This document shows positions 30,910-42,025 of a stretch of 64,000 nucleotides of DNA, one piece after another. The stretch's first letter is position 1; the number at the start of each line of letters is the position of its first letter. The notes under the pieces were generated by a model that saw nothing but the letters and a program-made list of their open reading frames with translations, searched no databases and had not been told where the DNA came from. The translations under genes were made by a program, and so were the position numbers. The stretch is from Rhynchopus sp. YZ270_cl-10 (lineage: Eukaryota; Euglenozoa; Diplonemea; Diplonemida; Diplonemidae), in the NCBI GenBank assembly GCA_964035575.1, contig OZ037881.1, positions 1 to 64,000 on the forward strand, in the 5' to 3' direction.

Positions 30910-33900
30910 CTACTGTTTCTTCTCATCAACGTGCGCAGGCTCATTCTCAGAGTTTTTTGATTGATGAGATGTGGCGGAGACACCAGAGGACTTTCTCCTT
31001 GCAAGGGGATCGCCACGTGGTCCACGCAGTGCACGGATGACACGCACACGCGCCTTCAGTGACTGGAGGACCTCCCTCAGGCGTGTAGGCTGGGGTGGCG
31101 GTGCCTCACCCTCTTTGATGAGCTCACGCTGCTGCTTGCGCACATCCATCACAAGCTTCAACTTCGCGTGCGCACCGTACTCATCATCGTCGCTGTCATC
31201 CTCATCAACGTCAATGCCGTCATCCAAACGCTTCTGCACATGCTCCTTCTCCTCCACAGGTATCAGCCTCAGGAGACTCCCCATAGGCCACATCGTGAAG
31301 GCAATCACAAGCGCCACAACCCACCTCTGCCACGACTGGTTCCGCGTCTCCATGAACTCCTGAGCAGCCTCCACCATCAGCACCTGAAAGCCCGACGTGA
31401 ACGCAACAATCGGCAAGAAGAACGGACTCCGCGAAAAGCCCTCGAAAGGGTTCATCTCGTCATAGAGCTTGCGTGCGTGGAACCAGTTGAAGATCTGCAG
31501 GAAGATGAAGACGTTGAACAGCGTTGTGCGCAGGGTGATTGTCTCGTCCTCCTTGAAATCTTCGATCGACTCTGGTGTGGCGCCGATGAGTGAAGGGACG
31601 TGGTCGGTCCAGCTAGTGGTCTCGAAGCTGTTGTGATGATGTGTTGATTATGTTGTGGCAGTGAAACATACATCGGCAGGTCCTCTCCAGCAAAGATCAA
31701 CGTCAGCATAATGCACAACTGCCACGCCGCACCTCCGAAGATGAATCTCCACATCTTACGGTTAATGAGCGGCGAGTCACGGTACGTCGGTGGCCTGTAG
31801 GTAGCGTGGTGTTGCGGTGTGTGATCTGGGTGTGACATACTTCTTCAAGAGGTCCTCATTCGGGCTTTCTGTGGACAGCGCCAGAGCCGCCATGGTGTCC
31901 ATGATAAGGTTGGCCCACAGAAGGTGGATCGCGGCAAGGGGCGGGTCGCCGTTGCCGTCGCTCTCAGAGGCGTTCTTGACGGCACCGATGTACGTGATGA
32001 TAAGGAGCACAACGTTCACGGTGAACTGGAACTGCAGGAACTTTCTGATGTTGTCGTTGACGTTGCGACCCCACTTCACAGCCTGTATTGTGTGGTGTGT
32101 TTTTATGCATTATTCGTCACCTGCGCAAGAGGCGCTTTTTTGAGTTTGTCTTGTCATATTCTACTAAGGGTCAGCATACCTTAACGACACTCGCAAAGTT
32201 GTTGTCCAAGAGCACAATCTTCGACGCCTTCTTCGCCACGTCAGTACCGTCGTTCATCGCAAACCCAACATCCGCAAGCTTCAGTGCTGGCGCGTCGTTT
32301 GTTCCATCACCTGTCACCGCCACGACCTCGCCAAGAAGCATAAGGTTGCCCACAAAGAGCTGCTTGTCGAGAGGCGAGCAGCGTGCGAGGATCTGGATGT
32401 TGGGGAGGATCTTCATGAACTCTTCTTCATTGTCACAGAAGAGACGGCGGAAGACGGGGCCCTCCATCACGACACCGCCTTCTGTGAAGATGCCACACTT
32501 TGTGCCGATTGCCTTGGCGGTCTGTGCATTGTCACCTGTGCACATGCGCACCGTGACACCTGCCTCCTGGCACGACAGCACTGCAGGCGGCACCTCGTCA
32601 CGTACAGGGTCCTCAATACCGTTGAACCCCGCAAACGTAAGGTCCTTCTTCAAAGGGTCCTCCTCAGGGAACTCCTCGTCGTGCCCACCAAACCTGCGGA
32701 ACGCAACACCAATGCAGCGCAGCCCCTCCGACCCAAAGCCGTTGATCCCCTGCATGAACTCCTCCCGCTTCGCGTCCTCCAGGGGGACCTCCTCGCCGTC
32801 CGCATTCATGTAGTTGACACAGTGCTCGAGAACGATCTCGGGTGCACCCTTCGTGTACTGCATGATGCACTTTCCGTAGTGCTGCTGGTCGTAGCGGACC
32901 AAGGTTGTCATGCTCTTCTTGGAGGACTGGAAGGGGTACACGAGGCGGTTCTCCCTGGGCACGTCAGTGCGCAAGGACATGCCTCGCGAGTCTGCACGGT
33001 CGGCCCACCTGTTGAGACCCTGCTCGGTCTTGTTGCCGATCCAGATCTTTCCGTCGATAATTTTAGTCTTTGTGCCGGCGGGGGCGGGGATCTTCTCTGC
33101 AGTGCTGTTGAAGATGAGGGCTTCTGTGTAGATGCTGAGAGCCTTGCTGGAGAGGTCGTCGTGCATGTCTGCGACAGTGACTGCGGCAGTGCCGTTGTGG
33201 TCGTACGCCTTGGTGACGAGGCCGCCGACGTTCGCCTTCATGACAGTCATTTCGTTAGTCGTGAGGGTGCCTGTCTTGTCTGAGCAGATCGACGTCGCCG
33301 CACCCATAGTCTCGCATGCCGCAAGCGAACGCACCATGTTGTTGTCCTTCATCATCGCCTGCATCGAGTACGCCAGGGCAATCACAACAGACAGGGGCAG
33401 CCCCTCAGGCACAGCAACAACAATGATTGAGACACCGATAATAGCAAAGTCGAGCAGCAGCTTGAAGTCGTATGAGTCTCCGTTCGCCCCGGCACGAATT
33501 GAGGTGATCGCAGTGAGCGTCACGAAGAGGAGAAGCGCAACCGCAATACCGACACGTCCGACAAGGTCCGCAAGGGCGTCCAGCTTCTCCTGCAGAGGGG
33601 TCGCAGTGCGTTTGCCCTTCTCGCGTGCAGCCATCTCAAGGCGGCCGGAAAAGCTGTTCTCACCGACACCAATCGCAACAAACTTCGCGTCCACCCCTGC
33701 CAACACGTTCGTCCCTGAGATGAGGAACGGGTCCTTCACGGCGTCCTTCTTTTTGTCGTCATTTTCTCCCGTGGCAGCGGCCTCGTCAATGGACACACCC
33801 TGCCCCTGGAGGTAGAGCCCGTCTGCAGGGACGTACGCACCTCCAGAGAACTCAACAATGTCACCGACCACCACCTCCGCCACGTCCACCTTCTGGCGCT

Positions 33901-34486
33901 TGGAGTCACGGATCACGTAGATGTCCGCTTTGTTAGTAAGCTCGGAGAGTGCTTGGAACTTGAGTGCCTTCATGTAGTCGTTGACGGTGGTGACGAGAAT
34001 GACGATGGTGACTGCGACGATGATGAAGGTGCCGTCGATCCACGCCTTGGAGTAGTCGACTTCGTCCTCACCGTGCTCGGGTGTGGAGAGGTTGATGATG
34101 AGCGCGACGCACCCTAACACGAGAAGGAGAATCATCATCTTGTCGGACAGCGCTTCGAGCAGGAACTTGCAGTACGACACCTCATCCTCCACGGGGAGCA
34201 CGTTCACTCCGTAGACACGTTGCCGCTCGGCAACCGAGGCAGAGCTAATCCCCTTTTCGGCGTCCGTCTGCAACGTCGCCATGACCCCCTGCAGACCCTT
34301 GTACGACTTCAATGCCGCTTTGTCCTTGTCCTGGATCAAGTTGAAGAACCGAATAGGGGTAATAGAGAAGGGCTTCCCAGTAGGAGCAGGACCGGCCTCA
34401 GTTGTGCTGTGCGCGTCATGTGCGCCCTCAACGGCCACCTGGACAGGCGTCATTTCTTTCTCGCCTTTCTCCTCCTCAACAGTCAT
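30910..34486 (-). CDS. Plasma-membrane-type calcium ATPase (P-type IIB), 1129 aa
   Basis: Exons 34486-32180, 32082-31841, 31794-31672 and 31627-30910, with introns of 98, 46 and 44 nt having GTATG donors. All P-type landmarks are present: TGEN in the actuator domain (about 239), PEGLP in TM4 (360), DKTGTLT with phosphorylated Asp 403, KGAPE, and GDGTNDAP in the hinge. Ten membrane helices are expected; the last exons carry TM5-10 with the PMCA-typical [14 protein letters not shown] and PLINRKMW motifs. The single glutamate-free TM4 (VAVPEGLP) and the long C-terminal tail with basic amphipathic [13 protein letters not shown], much like the PMCA calmodulin-binding helix, place it in group IIB rather than SERCA. 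It pumps Ca2+ out of the cytosol or into vacuoles and is probably regulated by calmodulin through the tail. The gene looks intact. Confidence 0.93.
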
Positions 34487-35043
34487 TTTTTGGTTTTGCT
34501 TTTTTGCCTTTGGTACCCTTTGTTAAGGATTGCCCTGGTTGATATGGTGGTGTGTGTGAAGAGGGGGGTTGTAGAAAAAAATATTTTGAAGAAAGAAAAA
34601 AAAGAAGAAATGTGACAACTGTGTGTACCAGAAAACACCACAAAACAAAAAAAATATCACCTCCAAAAAAGCCTTTCTGTGATCACAATAAAAGCAGTTG
34701 TGTGGATCAATCAAAAAAGAGAGAAAAACTAATAAAACTCGAGAATTGAAAAATAAGACATATAGGCACAACAATGCCCGCACGTTTGCAAAATGGCTGG
34801 AGAGGAAGGGAGAACAACATTTTCCCCAAAAGGCCAAAGACGAATGTGATGTTGCTTCTTTTGTGTTTTTGGTTCTGTTTATTTTTGCATTTCCTTTTAA
34901 AAAATGCCAATCAGACACTTTTTAACAAACAAAACGCAAAAAAATCCAGATTTCCCCCATAAATCACATGTCGCCTCCGTACTGAGAGCCTTGGGGTAAA
35001 CGCAAAACCCCGCCACTACCTCCACACCTCAAACCCCATTCAT
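34487..35043. other. Intergenic, nothing recognised
   Basis: A/T-rich spacer between the calcium pump start and the dehydrogenase stop, with A- and T-runs. No repeat, RNA or ORF supported. Confidence 0.6.
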
Positions 35044-36221
35044 TCAGTACTTGTACACTCCACGGCCAGACTTGCGTCCGTGGAAGCCAGCGTCGACGTA
35101 CTGGACGAGGAGGGGGCAGGGGCGGTACTTGGAGTCACCAAGGCCGTTGTGGAGGACACGCATGATCGCGAGGCATGTGTCAAGACCGATGAAGTCCGCA
35201 AGCACAAGCGGGCCCATGGGCTGGTTGGTGCCAAGCTTCATGGCAGTGTCAATGTCCTCAGGCTTGGCGACGCCCTCCATGAGTGCGTAGAAGGCCTCAT
35301 TGATCATCGGCATGAGGATGCGGTTTGCGATGAATCCGGGACGGTCCTCGGAGACTGACACAGTCTTGCCCATGTGCTCGGAGAGGTCCCTGTGGTGTTG
35401 AGTGTTGAAAGCCGGCGTGGAGGGCTGCGACATACTTGGTGAGTGCGAAGGTCTCGTCGGAGGTGGCCATGCCGCGGATGATCTCAATGAGCTTCATGAG
35501 CGGGGGTGGGTTCATGAAGTGCATGCCGACCACGTTCTCAGGGCGCTTCGTCGCTGCAGCGATGCGGGTGATCGAGATGGAGCTGGTGTTCGACGCGAGG
35601 ATGCCGTGTGCGGGCACGACGGCGTCAAGCTTCGAGAAGATCTCGTTCTTCAGCTGCTCGCTTTCAGGTGCGGCCTCAATTGCGACGTCGACCTCTGTGC
35701 AGGTAGATGTGTGGGTAGGTGGGTAGGCGGCGTGTGTAGTAACAGGCTACCATCTAGATTTACCCTAACGCTCAGGTTCGTTAGATCTCATCTGTGGCAC
35801 TGAGTCGCTATTCCGAAAAGAGTCGCGGGTTAAAAGTGCTTACATTTCAAAAATAATAATTGGGTGAGGATGTCTCAGAGGCTGTACACACCTGCGAACG
35901 CGTCGTAGCTGGTGGTGTAGGAGATGCGGCTGAAGATCTCCTCTGCCTTCGCATCGTCGTAGATGCCTTTCTTAACGAAGCGGCCCAGACTCTTCTCGAT
36001 GGTGGCCTTGCCCTTGTCAAGCCCGCCCTGGAAGGCGTCGTTCAGGACAACGTTCAGTCCTGCCATAGCTGCGACCTGAGCGAGGTGGTGGGGTGAGAAG
36101 ACAATACAGCAGGGAACAAACACAAGAGAGTGCCCCGTCCACATACCTGAGCGATCCCGTTCCCCATCTGGCCGGCGCCGATGACACCCACGCGTGCCGC
36201 GGAGGGCGCGAAACGAGACAT
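35044..36221 (-). CDS. 3-hydroxybutyryl-CoA / 3-hydroxyacyl-CoA dehydrogenase, 287 aa
   Basis: Exons 36221-36147, 36075-35892, 35694-35436 and 35389-35044; introns of 71, 197 and 46 nt. The N-terminus has the NAD-binding Rossmann motif [14 protein letters not shown] (about 12-25) and the acidic strand end [14 protein letters not shown] and [19 protein letters not shown] carry the catalytic Ser, His and Glu of the family, and the C-terminal domain ends in [13 protein letters not shown], typical of short soluble enzymes. Length is normal (about 282 in bacteria). It interconverts acetoacetyl-CoA and 3-hydroxybutyryl-CoA, or longer 3-ketoacyl-CoAs, with NAD(P)H. No clear targeting peptide: the Rossmann fold starts at residue 11. 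The 197-nt intron is the longest in this gene and has a GTGTGT donor. Confidence 0.92.
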
Positions 36222-36393
36222 CGTTGTGTGCTGCTTTTGTGTATCCCTTCGAGTGGTGTAAGAAAAAGGAGATGTGTTGTGTGTGTATTAAAAGTGTTGG
36301 GGAGGGTCATTTTCTACTCTACCATACAAAGTACCCGGCAGGTTTTTCTAATCTACAGTTTGTAACACTTTAACACAAAAACAAAACACCCAA

Positions 36394-38021
36394 TCAGAGA
36401 TGCCTCGCCGGCGGCATCCTGCACGGCGGGGATCGGAACCGTTCGTGCTGGTAGCCCAACATCGACGTTTCCTTGAAGGTAAACGAGCGTGCAGAGCGGA
36501 GACCGCTACCCGCACCTCCGCCACCACCCCCTGCTGCGCCCATGCTCCCTGCGCGGCAGCGAGCCCTGGCAGAGCGGAGGCGTTGCTTGGCATGCACCTC
36601 TGCAGTGGCAGGGACTAAGGTGGCCGTGATGTGGAAGAGCGGCCCTGGCTGTGCGTCCACCCAACGCTGCAGGAAGCGGAAGCTGCGCAGCTCACGTCCA
36701 CTGTCGCAACGGTACTCGCGCGTCTTCCTGCTCGCCTCAATGACCGTCTCCAGCGGTGTGCACGGAGTCCCCATAGACAGTGGTGGCGCGTGCACCACCT
36801 CTGCATGCCCCACTCGCAGGCACATTGCCCGCATGTCCACTTTAAAGCCGTGGCGCGTTTCCAACATCCGCCCAGCACGTTCACACAGCAGCATCATAGT
36901 ATCGCTGTCTCGTATCCGCAGAACCGTGCTCACATCAATAGAGGAAGTGTTCTCGCTCAGGAGTGTGTCAGTATCCGTCATTTCTGAGTGAGACGCTGTG
37001 CGGGAGGGTATCGTGTCGTCGACCGAGAAGAGCAGCTTCAGAAGCCCCTCCCGATGTGGCGGGCGCAGTGTGTTGGTGGAGTGGAGGCGGGGGATGCGGG
37101 CGGGGCGGGGCTGCGCAGCCTCGTTGTCTTCGTGCTCGCTGGAGGAGGAGGCGTGGTCGTCCTCACCTTCGCTGTGGACGAGCGCGACGGAGGCTTCGCT
37201 TGCAGAGCGTGCAGGGGAGGTGAAGCGTTGTGGTGACGTCGCGATGTCGTGCGTAGGCGGTCGTGGAGGAGGGAGTGGAAGTGGAGGTCGTTCCGCTTCA
37301 GCAGCAAGACGTGCGTTGTCCGCCTCAAGCTCCGCGACACGTGCTTGCAGGGTGTCGACCTGCTCTCGCAACTCACGCTTCTTCTCCTTCACAAGCTCGC
37401 CGTACTGCGCAACAGAAGACTGCAGTGCAGAGCGCTCTTCCTCAGCACGGCTTGCCCGCAGCTCGGCATCGCTCACCTGGTTGCCCAGCATGCGCTTGTC
37501 GTTCTGCAGCTCGTGTGCCAGGCGCTTCAGGTCCGCAATCTCGCCCGCAAGGAGACTCTCTTCGGCAGAGTAGCGCCGCTCCAACGCAAGCACAGCCTCA
37601 GACACATGCCCGCTCTTCTTCGCTAACTCCTCGTGCCGGTCCATGATCTGCCCGGCCGCGATCGCTGCAGACGACACAGTGCCACGGACTTCTTTCAGCA
37701 GCGTTACTTCCTCCTGTTGTGGAGCAGTTGTTCCGGTAATTCTGATGCTATAATCCATCCCAGGTGGTGGGTAACAGTAAGGTACAATACCTGCTGCGCC
37801 TCTTGAAGGCGTAGTGTACTCTCCTCCAGCTCGCGGTTGACCGACTCCATGCATTCTTGAGCCTGAGGGAGGAAGTGGGTGGTGCAAATGCATAAACCGC
37901 TGTGGGATGGAGGGTGCAAGCATACCGTCGCCTTCTTCGCCTCAATCGTGCGAAGGAACTCCCACATATCTTCACGCCCAAGCGGAGTTTCCGTACAGTC
38001 CATTACACTGTCGTCGGGCAT
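36394..38021 (-). CDS. Coiled-coil protein of unknown function, 495 aa
   Basis: Exons 38021-37926, 37862-37791 and 37713-36394; introns of 63 and 77 nt with GTATGC and GTATTG donors. Residues about 10-200 are heptad-rich and charged (ECMESVNRELEESTLRLQEAQQ, then long stretches of AEEERSALQ... and VDTLQARVAELEADNARLAAEAE), a long parallel coiled coil. A Pro/Ser-rich linker follows, then a globular-looking region of about 150 residues (LLKLLFSVDDTIP ... GPLFHITATLVPATAEV) and a Gly/Arg-rich basic tail. I recognise no family. Coiled coil plus basic tail would fit a cytoskeletal or centrosomal scaffold, but that is a guess. Confidence 0.75.
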
Positions 38022-38340
38022 GGTGTATTTGGGATTCTGTTGAATACTCAGAGTAGGCGTTATGTGGAATGAACAAGTCAAGGGTGTGCAGCGAGGGAAC
38101 AGGAAAGATGTTCTTTTGGTTGGGTTACCTTTACAACAGGTAGTTTTTGTTTCCTTTTTGTTTAGATCAGCATCATGGAAAGGCTGTATTTGTCACGAAC
38201 ATTTTACGAACAACTTTCAGAAGGGGAAAACAAAAAGAAATGAAGGAAAAAGAAAGATGGACGAGGTTTGGTGTACCCTTGAAGTTCAGCTAGAGTTGAG
38301 GCATCTCAAATAGTCCAAAAAAAAGAAGAAAAGTTTAGAA

Positions 38341-38373
38341 GATGAACCTAAGCCTCTCGTGCTTAGTCACCTT
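38341..38373 (+). repeat. Recurrent intergenic hairpin motif, copy 2
   Basis: GATGAAC, then stem CTAAGC (38348-38353), 7-nt loop CTCTCGT, stem GCTTAG, then TCACCTTA. Absent from the paralogous position near 46710, where flanking AAAGTTTA and AACATTG are kept. Confidence 0.65.
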
Positions 38374-38628
38374 AAAAAATACAAACATTGTTAAAAAGGG
38401 GTGCATAAAAAGGGTAAAATCATTGGGGTATTGTTTTTGTTGTTGTGTCGACAATCGCCTAGGGGCCCACTTGGGACTAAAAGGGTCAGTGCTCAATGTT
38501 GGCTGAGCCTATGTACTACAAAAGGTTTTGGCTTCATTGGTCCTGAACCCTTGAGAGCGTTTATAAAAAGGTTCTTCCCCGGGGTAGTGTAGTGCTGGAC
38601 ACCCTGGTATCATTTGCCCTTTGGAAAG

Positions 38629-38672
38629 TATTTTCATCAATGTAATCAATGAATTGATAGTACCGGTATATG
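38629..38672. repeat. Relative of the palindromic repeat at 6561
   Basis: Shares ATTTTCATCA, TAATCAAT and AATTGATAGTA with the repeat behind the Helitron fragment. Lies inside a 240-bp stretch missing from the sister block at 46.8 kb. Confidence 0.55.
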
Positions 38673-38814
38673 GTCCTTTAGAAAGGTTGTTTCTAGGGGG
38701 AGTTTTAGAGAACGGAGATTTTGCTTCTTCTTGAGCGAAGAAACATTTCTTTTGTATGGCTCCACGGGAGCCACGGTTCCACGCTTCTTTGTCCTGCAAT
38801 GATGGTCTTGCATA

Positions 38815-39071
38815 AAGGGGGGGAGGGATAATTGTAAAATGGCGGATAAAAAAAAAATATGGCCAGTTTTTTCTCAAAAAATGGGGGATAGTTAACTATT
38901 AGTTGTAGTGTAGGATATAAAATAAAATACTACTTGGTGTGACTGAAGGGGGGTGATTCGTACTTTTCCGCACTTTTTCCGCACTTCTCCGCACTTTTTC
39001 CTCCCCCTTTCAGCCACACCAAATAGGGGGGAAAAAAAGAGAAATAAAATAATTGTTTTATCCCCCCCCTT
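38815..39071. mobile_element. TA-flanked MITE, 257 bp
   Basis: Inverted ends AAGGGGGGG(A)GGGATAA at the left and its reverse complement at the right, flanked by TA on both sides (38813-38814, 39072-39073), as for Tc1/mariner-type elements. The paralogous block near 46910-46925 reads through without it, giving an empty site. Inside is a second inverted repeat (TTGGTGTGACTGAAGGGGGG near 38933 with its complement near 39003) around short CCGCACTTTTT repeats. No coding capacity. Confidence 0.7.
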
Positions 39072-39457
39072 TATTCTTTTTCAAAAGAAAAAAGTGTCAG
39101 ATAATGTATCTTGTACACAAGCAAAGCAAAGTTTTTGTAAGGGTATAATTATGTGTGCACAATCCTGAGAAAAAGGTCACACTGGTCGAGTGTATCGCGT
39201 TCGTCGAAACCCTCTGGGTCATATTGCAACACAAAAAAAAAATGGCAACAGGGAGGACAGTTCTTTTGTGCGCACCGCATGAAGTAGGTGAGGTGGCAGA
39301 AAGATGTAAAACAAATCAAAATCGGAACGGATGGAAGGGAAGATAAGCAAAAACGCTTGTGGCCAGAGGGGGGTCGCATGGTACCCTTCAGCGGTTCGAA
39401 AAGCGCTAAACACCGGTTGAGCGGTTTGGGCAAAAAGAAGTAAAAAAAATGTATTTT

Positions 39458-39487
39458 CCAAAATAGAAAAATAATTTTCTATTTTGG
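39458..39487. other. Perfect 13-bp hairpin
   Basis: CCAAAATAGAAAA, 4-nt loop, TTTTCTATTTTGG. Lies between block R and the 3' flank of the first CUB gene; function unknown. Confidence 0.6.
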
Positions 39488-39730
39488 GGGGAAATATGCA
39501 CCAAAAGAAGGGAAGAACGTATGAAACAGTGGTGACCATTCCAGATCTCCCTCACGGCACGATATTCTTGAAAAGAAACAAAAATCGAGAGCAAACAGTG
39601 GTACCAATAAAAATGGTGTGGAGGCAGACAGCGCAAAAGGGAAAAGAAAACACATGATGTGGTGTCACATCAATTGACACACTAGTTTTGAAAAATGCAG
39701 GTTCCTATATTATTCAGCCTTCATGAGCAC

Positions 39731-41347
39731 TTAGACTTCGGATTCACACAGGTTCACATTCGGTTCCTGGTCACAGACACAACTGGGATCTGTCTCGGCA
39801 GAGGGCTTCGTGCAGCTCTTTATCAACACGTAGATAACAGCACCGGCGCCGACAATCATCATAACAACACCGTAAGCAGCCATCACGCAGATAACCCACA
39901 GCACGATTACGACTCCCACTGGGAGTTCAAAATGACCATCATCAGCATCGCCTGTAGGTGAGTACACACGTGGCGGATTGCACTCCCACGCAAAGGCTGC
40001 TGAGCCACAGCGACCATCCGCACAGCCACGTCCACTGATGCTCATGGACACAGGACCACGTGTTGTCATAGTAAGGGTGTTCTGCAGTCCGCTCCTCATG
40101 TACCCCGTGTAGGTGTGGAACACTGTGTGCGTCGTGTTCTCAATCGAGAAGTTGCCGAAGTAGTCAAGTGCGCTCAGCGACACCTGGAACTTTCCGTAGC
40201 AGCTCACACTCCAGCACTGCTCCACCCCTGCTGCAGGCACCGGCACGCTCACAGTGCCGTTCTCAACACTGTCTGCCACACCAACAGGGGTGCACGTCTT
40301 CTTCACCTTCGAAGGAAGGCAGGTGTAGTCAAATTCAAACCCAAGACCATCACCACTACGCTGGCTTGTAAACTCCACCAACAGAGGTCCGCCGAAGGTG
40401 TTTGTGCCGTTGTGAATACCTGAAGCACGCAGCATGCGGCTGTGTGTACTATTGGGACGCACCTCGTACATGCTGACGTAGTCCGAGGTGTGTGTGTCGA
40501 ATGATGTCCACGTGATCTCCACTCCATGTTCACACGCAAGCTCCCAACACACAGACTCGCTGTGGTCGTAGTTCATATGTGCCACAGTTCCAGTTGCACC
40601 GTCCAACACAGCCTTGCTGTTGCACGTCACCTCCTGTGTGGGGGGAAGTCTTGGGATGTTACTGAAATGTGAGGGGCGCACATTGCATCCGTACCTGAAG
40701 AAAGCCCAGTTGCCGTTTGAGGTGTATTCTCCGTGGCGCAGGGTCGTGACACGCACATCCCCTGAGACGTTGAGAGAGAGGAGTCCGTTGTGGCGCGAGA
40801 TCCCAGCCTGTGTTACATACAGCACCTGGGAGTGGTTCCACACAGCAAACTCACCGATGAAGTTCACACTGTATAACAGCTCAAGCGTGCCTTGGCAGTA
40901 GAGGTTCCTGCAGTTCCACTCACTTGAGTTGTAGACGTGCACGCCATTGATTGCCTCGTCTACGTCTACGTCCTCGCAGGTCGCATCCGAACTCGGGAGA
41001 CATTTGTAGTCAAACTCAAACCCACCTTCTGTTGCGTTCCGTTCAAACGTCACACGCAGCGGTCCTTCCAGCACAGTCACATCCTGGCCGTGGTCGCCCA
41101 TCCTGGAAAACGCTGGGTACGCCAGGTTGTCCATCTTGTAGATGAACACATAGTCCGTGGACTGGTAGTACGTCCACATGATCTGCACGTCACCCCTGCA
41201 GTCAATCGTCCACTGCTCGCACGGCGAGGACAACGAGCTCACAGTCCCGTCTGCTGTCAGATTCGCGTTGCAGTCTGAAGTTTGCACACCTGCAGCAGTT
41301 GTTGTGGTCAGGAGGAACACACAGAGGCTGAGTAAGAATCTCATCAT
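39731..41347 (-). CDS. CUB-domain type I surface protein, copy 1, about 538 aa
   Basis: Starts MMRFLLSLCVFLLTTTTAAG, a clear signal peptide; the ATG at 41344 is an equally good start. Four CUB-like modules follow, each opening with a Cys and ending in a GGFEFDYKCLP or FAW-x-C motif, with many N-x-S/T glycosylation sites. Modules 1 and 3 are the most typical (CEQWTIDCRGDVQIMW, CWELACEHGVEITWTSFDTHTSDYVSMY). One membrane helix (about 478-512) precedes a short cytosolic tail ending in CESEV. Intronless. Likely a cell-surface or endolysosomal adhesion or binding protein. Copy 2 is at 44654-46351. The first 140 and the central 250 residues are nearly identical between copies, while module 2 and the C-terminus differ. 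Confidence 0.85.
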   Translation of the reverse strand: MMRFLLSLCVFLLTTTTAAGVQTSDCNANLTADGTVSSLSSPCEQWTIDCRGDVQIMWTYYQSTDYVFIYKMDNLAYPAFSRMGDHGQDVTVLEGPLRVTFERNATEGGFEFDYKCLPSSDATCEDVDVDEAINGVHVYNSSEWNCRNLYCQGTLELLYSVNFIGEFAVWNHSQVLYVTQAGISRHNGLLSLNVSGDVRVTTLRHGEYTSNGNWAFFRYGCNVRPSHFSNIPRLPPTQEVTCNSKAVLDGATGTVAHMNYDHSESVCWELACEHGVEITWTSFDTHTSDYVSMYEVRPNSTHSRMLRASGIHNGTNTFGGPLLVEFTSQRSGDGLGFEFDYTCLPSKVKKTCTPVGVADSVENGTVSVPVPAAGVEQCWSVSCYGKFQVSLSALDYFGNFSIENTTHTVFHTYTGYMRSGLQNTLTMTTRGPVSMSISGRGCADGRCGSAAFAWECNPPRVYSPTGDADDGHFELPVGVVIVLWVICVMAAYGVVMMIVGAGAVIYVLIKSCTKPSAETDPSCVCDQEPNVNLCESEV

Positions 41348-42025
41348 TGGTGTACGCTTGAAAGAAAATATGATTGAATCTGGAACATTTGTGTAGCAGG
41401 GTGTGCAGGTGTTGAGGAGGTGCAGCGAGGGAAGAGGAAACATGTTCTTTTGGTTGGGTTACCTTTACAACAGGTGGTTTTTGTTTCCTTTTTGTTTAGA
41501 TCAGCATCATGGAAAGGCTACAAAAAGTATCGTCAAGTGCGCATGATGTGATAATGCGCCTTGAGTAGAAAATCACAACAACAAAAAAAGCAAAACAGCA
41601 AAACAGCAAACAAAAAAGAAAGAAAAAGTTTATAAGATGATACTAAGCCTCTCGTGCATAGTCACCTTATATAAGAAAAGTTGAAAGATGAACATGACTT
41701 CGTGTGCATACAAAATCTATCAAAAGAAACAAGAGAGACGGCAGACCAGACACAGATCAAAGCGGGTCACCCCGCGCCCGTGTGTTGTTCAGTTGCCTCT
41801 CCTGTCATGCAGGTGTGTACCACAGGCAAGACTCGCGTGATCGAAACACAACACTGCAGAAAAATGCAATGTCGGAGAAAATATATGATGAAACCATATG
41901 CAATATAGGTGAAAGATGACAGGAGCTATCATGTGGATAATACATAATTGAAGAAAACTCTTTGTTTTATACTGATTGCATAAACAAATCCCAGTGCCGG
42001 GTGTAGTGAGCAGGCCTAAAAACAC
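41348..42025. other. Upstream region of CUB copy 1, with block R fragment and hairpin motifs
   Basis: 41348-41521 is shared with the upstream region of CUB copy 2, so it probably holds a common promoter. Then unique sequence with a GCGCAT/ATGCGC hairpin near 41539-41562, a full hairpin-motif copy at 41635-41669 and looser relatives near 41687 and 41911. Confidence 0.6.
41635..41669 (+). repeat. Recurrent intergenic hairpin motif, copy 3
   Basis: AGATGAT, ACTAAGC, loop CTCTCGT, GCATAGT, CACCTTA. One mismatch in the stem; preceded by the usual A-rich tract and AAAGTTTAT. Confidence 0.65.

Larger units (their letters stand above)
38092..39362. repeat. Segmental-duplication block R, copy 1
   Basis: Matches 46440-47170 piecewise: GGTTGGGTTACCTTTACAAC at the left, ATTGTTAAAAAGGGGTGCAT, the ACGGGAGCCACGGTTCCACG segment, and the CACACTGGTCGAGTGTATCG end. 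The copy here is longer because it carries inserts absent from the other copy: the hairpin motif at 38341, about 240 bp at 38458-38700 and the MITE at 38815. A short third piece is at 41438-41521. Block R lies upstream of the CUB genes, so it probably duplicated with them. Confidence 0.85.

Noticed and set aside
38348-38366. Hairpin motif as a tRNA-Glu anticodon arm
   Set aside because: The 7-nt loop CTCTCGT would carry a CTC anticodon, but no other tRNA arm is present and other copies have different loops.
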